Shown here piece by piece: positions 18,966 to 23,901 of a stretch of DNA of 23,901 bases. Position 1 is the first letter of the stretch, and every line of letters begins with the position of its first letter. Position numbers and translations under genes: made by a program. Origin of the DNA: Chromera velia (taxonomy: Eukaryota > Sar > Chromeraceae); NCBI GenBank assembly GCA_018398765.1, contig JAHBMJ010001992.1, forward strand, positions 1-23,901. Reading direction: 5' to 3'. Under the pieces are notes generated by a model. That model was not told the origin of the DNA, ran no database searches, and was given only the letters and a program-made list of their open reading frames with translations.

Positions 18966-21900
18966 GACTGACTGACTGACTGACTGACTGACCGACTGAC
19001 TGACTGACTGACCGACTGACTGACTGACTGATAGACCAACTGACTGACTGACTGACTGACTGACTGGATGACTGACTGACTGACTGCCTGCCTGCCTGAC
19101 TGCCTGACTGCCTGACTACCTGACTGCCTGACTGACTGACTGCAGGGAGAATGGTCTCGATCCACTGAGACTCGATGCCCGTCTGGAACCCTTGAAGTAC
19201 AGTCAGCCCTCCGGCAACGTCAACGTAGGCCCTACTAAAGACGTTCAGAGTCACCTCCTGAAGCTCAAACGCGTAGCTGAGAGTTGAGCTTTCGGACGCC
19301 CACCCAGTCTGCTCGAGTGAGAACTCCATTGAAACGGCCTCTCCTGCACAACATCCGAAAGAGCAAATGAGTGGCTGTCTCCTCCTATTTCTTTTTCTGG
19401 CTTCTAATTCTTCTCATGTTTTTCCCCTCCAAAGTTCTTGTCTGTATGGACCAATCAGTCCACAAACGGCTGATGAGTGCAACAAGCATGGCTGAATGCG
19501 TACTGACTGACCAGCAAGAGGGGAGACCGAGACGGTTCCCCTCGAGGGAGGAGAGAGGACCTTCAACAGGTCGAATGGGGCGGGGGGGTTGAAGACGTGC
19601 CAGGTGTAGTCATCTGTATAATCAATCACGCAGATTGATGCTTGACAGGTATTGGAAAAGGAAAAGCAGGATCAAGCACAAGACCTGCAACGAGAACGCA
19701 GAAGGGAGAAAACGGACTGAAAGAGGTCTGCCTTTGCAGAGGTCTCCTGCCCTGGAAAGCGAATGATCGACTCACTTGCGGTTGTGATGGATTCCTGAAG
19801 GTCCACTGCCAGCACAATGTATTCATCCTCTAGACCCGACAGAAGGGAGGCAGGGACGGCTGCCTCGTAGTAGGAGACCTCAAAGTCTTCGGGTGCTTCT
19901 GGAGCTCCGTAGGGCACTTCTGTTACCGTCAGGGCAATTCCTTCAGATTCCAACTCGAGCCCCCCCTCCTCGAGGAGATATGGGAAGTCGTCTTCTACAG
20001 CCGCGTCGAGCTCTATGACAGAAAGTCGCTCTGTGAGGACCCGGTAGACCTCCAGCACAGGTTCAATGCTCGGCTGCACGGTTTCACATAAAGGGGCAGA
20101 TAGACAGACAGGCAGGAACTCAGGGAAAACGCAAGTAGTTTAATCAGGGTGCCTGAAAGTCACAAAAACAAAAAAGGAGCTACCGATATGGAGAAGAGGG
20201 CGATGTACTTAGTTTCGAGATCGGAATATTTTATGTCGATCCCCTCCCACAGCAAGATCTTCATTCATTCTGCACGTCCGACCAACCGACCCACCAACGA
20301 ACCTTGCAGGATCCAGACGAAGAAGACGGGGATGTGATGGTGACAGACACTCTCGCGCTGTTCCCACTGGAAATTGAAGAAGTCGAAAAAGTCATGCCTC
20401 CAGTTGTTTCTGTCCCCATAGAAGACGAAGAGATGGATATGACGCTGACTGTGAATGCGGCTGCAGATGCTATTGATGCGACTGGATGGAGTGTGAAGGA
20501 TTTGGAGACTGAGGCACTGATGGTGGAGGCGCTGTTGAGAGACATGGTCGCGTGGGAGACGGATGCACGTGCGTTGACAGTGAAGACGTACTGTTCTCCA
20601 GCTGTCAGGGCCCCACTGGGAAGGAGAATATTCTCCTTAGCAGTGAGCACGGCAGTCTGAGCCGCCGCTGAGCAAGGGGACAGAGTGGTCGTGGGAGGTA
20701 CTGTACTCGCATTCACGGTTTTGTGTTGGCACCCCCAAGAAAACGTCAGGTTGCCCGCTGTGAAGTATGAAGGATATAGATCTGCAAGCTTCTCCTTGTT
20801 GGGATTTGTCGTAGAAGCAGCGCTGAGAATGATTGGGCACGACGCTGAAGGTGAGGGTGAAGCAAGTGTCGTGATCTCAGATGTGAGAGGAGCAAAGGTC
20901 CCTGTGTTGACGGTGAAGGTGACGGACACGGGGCTACCCGGAGCTGCGGTGAAGAAGGCTTCTGCTGTGACAGTGACGGCAGCATTCTCCAGTAGGAACC
21001 CTGGAGGTATGGTGAGGCTCTTGAAAGGAGGGGACAGGTCGGTAGCATTCAGTACGGTGGAGATGTCGGAAGATGAAGGCGCGGTCATCTGGGCTGTCCA
21101 TCTGACAGTGATGGCCTGTTGGTCAGCTGTAAGACTGCACCCCTCGATTGCTTCCGGCATCCCGACATCGACAGAAAGAGAGATGGACTCTATCACCGCA
21201 GCGTTGATCGTTGCATCGGAGCCTCTACGGATTCGCGGAGTGATCCCAGTTGTGTCGAATGTCACGGTGAGTGCTGCGGCGTTACTAGAGAGGCCGAGGG
21301 CGTTGGTGAGTGTGACTTGAAATGCTAGATTGGCAGAGGTCACGCTGAGGCCGGAGAGGTGAGTCTCGACAAGCCTCATGGCCTCTGAAGTCACAGAGAG
21401 AGTAAGGGATCCCTCAACTCCACTGGAGTCCATCACAGCGTCCGTGAGTATGTCTCTGCACGCAATCGTTGCCCCCCCCGCGGTGTTTGTACATGTGAGG
21501 GACCATACAATTTTCTGCGGAGTTCTTCCTCCAAGTCCCACGTCTGCAACGTTCACCTGAAGGATCAGTGGCTGACACCGACTGACTTGTGCGGGTCCCC
21601 TGATGGAGATGGAGGGCGTGAAGGTGGAGCTGTCGGTGCCAGCAGGGAACTCCACCTCTGCTCCAATGACGCTCCCGTGAGTAAATCGGACCCCGTAGAT
21701 ACTCGACGGAACGTCTTTGAAGGCGTCCAGTCGTTGTAAAGACCCTGCAGAGAACTTCACCACATCCTCCGGGATCAGTAGACGGTCAGGGGGCTCGGGC
21801 TCTGTGCCGAGTGTGATCTCAAGTCTGCGCAAAGAGGTCCAGCGGCACAGAGCGCCACCCCCAAAGAGTTCTTCGGTGTCGCTCTCGAAGAGTGAAGATG

Positions 21901-23855
21901 CCGCTGTGCAGGCTCTCACAGCTGATGGGTCTAAGATAGCGGTGACCATTGCATCGGTCGACAGGGAAGAACTAACTGTGGTGAAAGCCGCTAGGTGCAC
22001 TGCAACATCGGCATCAAAGAGGACGTACACCTTGCGGAGGACCGAGCTGAGGAAGACCGCGCCCCCGTTTGCAGTGGGTCGCGGTGGGCTGACGGTTTCA
22101 CACGTGTAAGACGACGCGAAAGTCGATGGCACCAGGTTTGGGTCTGTTCGCGAGGTTGCGGTTAGATACTGTTGCATGCTGAAGGGACAGCCCATACGGG
22201 ACACGAAGGTGGTTGCAGTAGGGGCACAATTCTCTGTACAGAGAACGAGGGAACTGATTGCAGGGTTCGGACCTGCAGAGTCACAGAAAGAAAACCCGGA
22301 TGGAAGGGAGGCGCCCCTCGTCTCCGCACATGCACGCGTGCAGCCGGAGCTGCCTCCTGATCCCCAGGCTGCACATGCCCAGCCGTTTTCGATTTCACAC
22401 AGTGCAGAACACCCGTCTCCTCTTACCCTGTTCCCATCCTCACAAGCCTCTGTCTCTGCCCAGATGCCATCTCCGCAAGACGGCACAGCGCATGACCTTC
22501 CGCCCCCTTGAGCCTGCCGAGTCTCGTAATTGGTGTCGTAGAATCCGAGTGCATTGTTACACTCACAAGAGAACGCAGAGTCGGTGTCGATGCAGATTGC
22601 GTTGGGGTCACAGTTGTCGCTCCCCGCTGTGCATTCGTCAGTGCCTGTGGGCAGGAAACAAAAATAGGACCCGAGAAAAATTGTCAACGAAAACTGAAAA
22701 GTATTCCGAATCACGGAGGAGAGATTGAGGCCTCGGACACCAGAACAGTGACTGTGCGTACTTTCACTTGAAAAGCGGGTGACGTATATCAAGTCAAGCG
22801 TGACAAAAAATGCAGGGTACCTGGAACTGTGTGTGTTTCATGAACAAGAAAGACACCAACCATGCACAGCGTTCAATCAAATCTGCGGAGAGAGCTACTA
22901 GAGGCAATTAACAGACCTCCTGGGCATGCGACCCGAGCAGAGAGGGAGTAGAAGGCACCCGAGAGAGGCGTCGAATCGTCTGCAGCGTTCAAATCCTTCG
23001 CACCAGTGCACTCCAAGCTTGCACTGAAGGATCCTGAAGTGCAGTTGTATGAGGCTGCATTGGAGGCTCCCAGGGAAGCTCCATCTGCAGGCTGCGAGTC
23101 TGGGTTCTCTCTTGTGAAGCTCTTGCCAAGAATCGAATCCGGACTGACGGCCCAAACATTTGAATGGGTGCTTGTCAGAGTGCTCACACACATGACGTCA
23201 GGGGAAGACGCATCGACATACTTACAGTTGTCTGTGTCGGGTAAGGATCCGAATCGATGAACAAAGATCTTCGAGCACGCAGAGTCGGCACTCACCAGGG
23301 CTGCACACTCAGCGACTGACACCGCCACACTGGATCCCTTGAATGCCAGGGTGCGTGTTGAGGTCTTGCAGACAGCGTTTTTCGTCATCAGAACAGGCGC
23401 GTCTTTGCTGCAGGTCTTCGCTGCAAGCAGGCAGGCAAGCCGGCAAAAACAAATGAATGTTCATGTGATGTCAAAACCACAGCATGTGACTCTTTCTATC
23501 TAATAGAGGGTAGCCTGCCTTCGTGGCTCTGTAGACAAAACCTTGCCACACACTCTGGCCAGCTCTCTGCCTTTTCCACCGACCTGTCACTCCCGGGAAG
23601 GTTGCCATCAGCTGAAGAGAGCTCCCAGAGAGCCCGCAGCTTGTCGAGACAAGCTCAGTGGCCACCAGCGGGGAGGCAGTGAAGATGTACCCCTCTGCTG
23701 GCTTCACGATTACAGAGGAAGTTTTGCCGTAGTCGAGGGCCGAGGCGCTTGGGGAGAAGCCGAGGACTTCCAGATTCGTTGCTGTCGACGAGAACGGAGT
23801 CAGGGTCGTGCACTTCCGCACTGCACACACGCCGAGATGGTTGGCGGGACACATA
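10378..23855 (-). CDS. Polycystin-1-like REJ/GPS membrane receptor (gene B, 15 exons, 5' partial)
   Basis: Predicted exons in gene order: 23855-23584, 23420-22917, 22644-20303, 20073-19776, 19640-19512, 19343-19141, 18671-18180, 17728-17601, 17307-16417, 16041-15967, 15678-13188, 13022-12133, 11931-11835, 11323-10715, 10434-10378. Phases agree at every junction and give about 3,160 codons; the N-terminus lies beyond the window. Order of modules: cysteine-rich apple/PAN-like, EGF-like, DUF4215-like, REJ region, helical region, GPS with intact HLT cleavage tripeptide, first membrane helix, huge cytoplasmic loop, then helices equivalent to TM2-TM5 of polycystin-1, short acidic tail. Known family members are plasma- or ciliary-membrane receptors cleaved at the GPS. 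Role here (surface sensing, adhesion, perhaps mating) is inferred. Odd points: an in-frame TAG at 18351-18353, no recognisable PLAT domain, no channel half. Single-gene status across the TAG is supported by continuous frame and phase. Confidence 0.78.
11446..11645. repeat. 25-bp minisatellite, eight copies, in gene B intron 13
   Basis: AAGATTCCCC (or AAGATTCCCT) starts at 11451, 11476, 11501, 11526, 11551, 11576, 11601 and 11626, an exact 25-base period with unit AGAGAGAAGATTCCCCAAAGAATAC. Only single-base variants are seen (11535 T, 11516 C, 11589 A), so the array is young or homogenised. It accounts for long repetitive open frames on both strands, which are artefacts. It sits wholly inside the intron between exons 13 and 14. 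Confidence 0.92.
12133..13022 (-). CDS. Gene B exon 12: second part of the cytoplasmic loop
   Basis: It begins FEPLCYRMLLEEDEPV after TTTGCAG, phase 0, and ends VVI plus two bases at CAG/GTGCGC. Contents: a Pro/Ser/Gly-rich linker, a helical part (EFAWNLFGQGVGMKESEFRK), a lysine-rich tract (KTKKKEEVKKEV), and a beta-type segment (FHVLCVLSDGTRFRLSCEV). Its last residues (WPSWKLAYSVV) lead to the second membrane region. No named domain is recognised. With exons 10 and 11 the loop totals about 1,150 residues. Confidence 0.72.
13188..16041 (-). CDS. Gene B exons 10-11: first part of the giant cytoplasmic loop
   Basis: Exon 10 (16041-15967, 75 nt) follows CTGAG and ends at GTGAGT; it encodes NEKIIRRIRQGKPKTLW, a basic stretch straight after the first membrane helix. 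Exon 11 (15678-13188, 830 codons) starts CQPCIQSCKICVKRCF after a pyrimidine-rich acceptor. It has an IQ-like amphipathic basic helix (HAAATRIARRWREKVEAK, about residues 70-90 of the exon), a globular-looking middle, and a strongly acidic stretch (MNDEEEEEDEREG, about 13600-13640). In polycystin-1 this loop holds a PLAT domain of about 110 residues; I see no PLAT pattern. It ends at CTG/GTCGGT. Confidence 0.72.
16417..17728 (-). CDS. Gene B exons 8-9: GAIN-like end, GPS motif and first membrane helix
   Basis: Exon 8 (17728-17601) contains AATALESAITASLNSDEEIP and ends at GTCAGT. Exon 9 (17307-16417) follows TCGCAG. Near 16751-16640 it has CAFWNDTSGEWGTDGC and LLHCLCTHLTEFGGT, a complete GPS: conserved C-W-W-C-C-C pattern and the HLT tripeptide at 16655-16647, where family proteins self-cleave between L and T. 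After an acidic, Ala-rich linker of about 50 residues comes a hydrophobic helix beginning PVIWLISFFILL. The phase-correct donor is the weak GTAGTC at 16416; two better GTCAGT sites 4 and 8 bases upstream would break the frame. Confidence 0.78.
18099..18179. repeat. (CAGA)n microsatellite abutting the exon 7 donor of gene B
   Basis: In gene direction the intron starts GTCAGTCTGTCTGTCTG and continues as (GTCT)n with a few changes for about 80 bases. The donor hexamer is thus the first member of the repeat. Confidence 0.88.
18180..18671 (-). CDS. Gene B exon 7: helical pre-GPS segment with an in-frame TAG
   Basis: It begins GRSSSFFQVIAKARDEM after TTGCAG and ends RLQSR at AGG/GTCAGT. The sequence is alpha-helical and Ala/Ser-rich, as expected for the helical half of a GAIN-like domain before GPS. 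In the same frame on both sides lies one TAG (18351-18353): upstream reads SVLTILESAVF, downstream SSSAPSASLVLQSINVV. The exon length (492) is a multiple of 3, so no frameshift is needed. Possible explanations are a nonsense mutation or sequencing error, or a 45-nt intron (18359 down to 18315: donor GTGTTC, pyrimidine-rich, acceptor CTGCAG), shorter than any other intron here. Confidence 0.6.
18351..18353 (-). other. In-frame TAG inside gene B exon 7
   Basis: The single stop codon in about 3,160 otherwise open, phase-consistent codons. The coding character (helical, Ala/Ser/Val-rich) is the same before and after it. Which explanation holds cannot be told from one sequence. Confidence 0.85.
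18918..19140. repeat. (GTCA)n / (GACA)n compound microsatellite abutting the exon 6 donor of gene B
   Basis: About 220 bases of tetranucleotide repeat. In gene direction the intron opens GTCAGTCAGTCAGGCAGTCA and continues as GTCA/GGCA units, then TCAG with CGGT variants, and ends in (GACA)n. Dozens of GTCAGT or GTCGGT words give potential alternative donors spaced in multiples of four. Confidence 0.9.
19141..20073 (-). CDS. Gene B exons 4-6: end of REJ region
   Basis: Exon 4 (20073-19776) begins PSIEPVLEVYRVLTERL and ends at a perfect GTGAGT. Exon 5 (19640-19512, 42 codons) contains CVIDYTDDYTWHVFNPP and ends at CTG/GTCAGT. Exon 6 (19343-19141) contains EAVSMEFSLEQTGW and ends LPA at a GTCAGT that is the first unit of a long GTCA microsatellite. 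These exons continue the beta-rich extracellular stalk. The exon 6 donor could slip within the repeat; only every third unit would keep frame. Confidence 0.65.
20303..22644 (-). CDS. Gene B exon 3: EGF-like, DUF4215-like and REJ modules
   Basis: A 2,342-nt exon beginning GTDECTAGSDNCDPNAIC. The first 53 residues (about 22485-22643) are a calcium-binding-type EGF module. They are followed by CGDGIWAETEACEDGN and GDGCSALCEIENGWAC (about 22370-22483), which match the DUF4215 / Myxo-disulf cysteine repeat. The remaining 600 or so residues are Ser/Thr/Val-rich beta-type sequence with few cysteines, including FSWGCQHK and YVFTVNARASVS, typical of REJ (receptor for egg jelly) modules found ahead of GPS in polycystin-1 relatives. 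It ends SGSCK at donor GTTCGT. Numerous N-glycosylation sequons fit an extracellular position. Confidence 0.75.
22917..23855 (-). CDS. Gene B exons 1-2: cysteine-rich apple/PAN-like ectodomain
   Basis: Exon 1 (23855-23584) follows a (TG)n-rich intron end and an AAG acceptor; it encodes a Ser/Thr-rich stretch with early cysteines (CPANHLGVCAVRKC). The join at CAG/GTCGGT gives GVTAKTCSKDAPV. Exon 2 (23420-22917) carries regularly spaced cysteines, including VSVAECAALVSADSACSKIF, then DNCKYVDAS, a pattern like apple/PAN or WSC carbohydrate- or protein-binding modules. It ends at GAG/GTCTGT, phase 1. Extracellular location is expected. Domain assignment is by pattern only; the left edge of exon 1 is the least certain boundary. 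Confidence 0.6.
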
Positions 23856-23880
23856 CTTGGAAATGTGATGACATTCACAG

Positions 23881-23901
23881 AGTCACACACACACACACAC
23901 A
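23881..23901. repeat. (CA)n dinucleotide repeat at the window edge
   Basis: A run of CA units that continues beyond the window. In gene B direction it is (TG)n, lying about 25-45 bases before the putative exon 1 acceptor, so it is probably intronic. Confidence 0.8.

Overview
The window looks like nuclear DNA of an intron-rich unicellular eukaryote. My best guess is a chromerid alga close to Chromera velia. This is inferred from the roughly 50% GC background, spliceosomal GT-AG introns of about 130-510 bases, abundant GTCT/GTCA-type microsatellites, and a very large receptor with EGF-like, cysteine-rich, REJ and GPS modules, a kind of protein expanded in alveolates. No bacterial, organellar or viral genes are visible. 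All gene models come from reading splice sites and reading-frame phase by eye, so exon edges are predictions.

Layout: (1) Positions 1-1378 hold no gene I can support, but include a CpG-rich block (905-1065) with repeated CATGCAC/GTGCAC motifs, a plausible promoter. (2) Positions 1379-6926, plus strand: a ten-exon gene for a protein of about 809 residues, with N-terminal leucine-rich repeats, an acidic linker, two AT-hooks and an arginine-glycine-rich tract; probably a nuclear chromatin-associated protein. (3) Positions 6927-10377: a 3.4-kb gap between two convergent genes, holding an AT-rich, CTAG-rich island (about 8270-9130) of different composition from everything else, and a long compound microsatellite at the downstream end of gene B. 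(4) Positions 10378-23855, minus strand: a fifteen-exon gene, incomplete at its 5' end, for a polycystin-1-like receptor. Its order is apple/PAN-like cysteine-rich module, EGF-like, DUF4215-type module, REJ region, helical juxtamembrane region, GPS autoproteolysis site, first membrane helix, a cytoplasmic loop of about 1,150 residues, then four to five further membrane helices. It ends before the cation-channel half of polycystin-1.

Reading both genes exon by exon gives 23 donor sites, and these share an unusual signature: C at intron position +3 in 13 of 23 (GTCAGT, GTCGGT, GTCTGT), G at +5 in 22 of 23. The same GTCN tetranucleotides are the units of the local microsatellites, and several of these start exactly at a donor site. 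One in-frame TAG interrupts the receptor gene at 18351-18353. The two genes show no functional link to each other.
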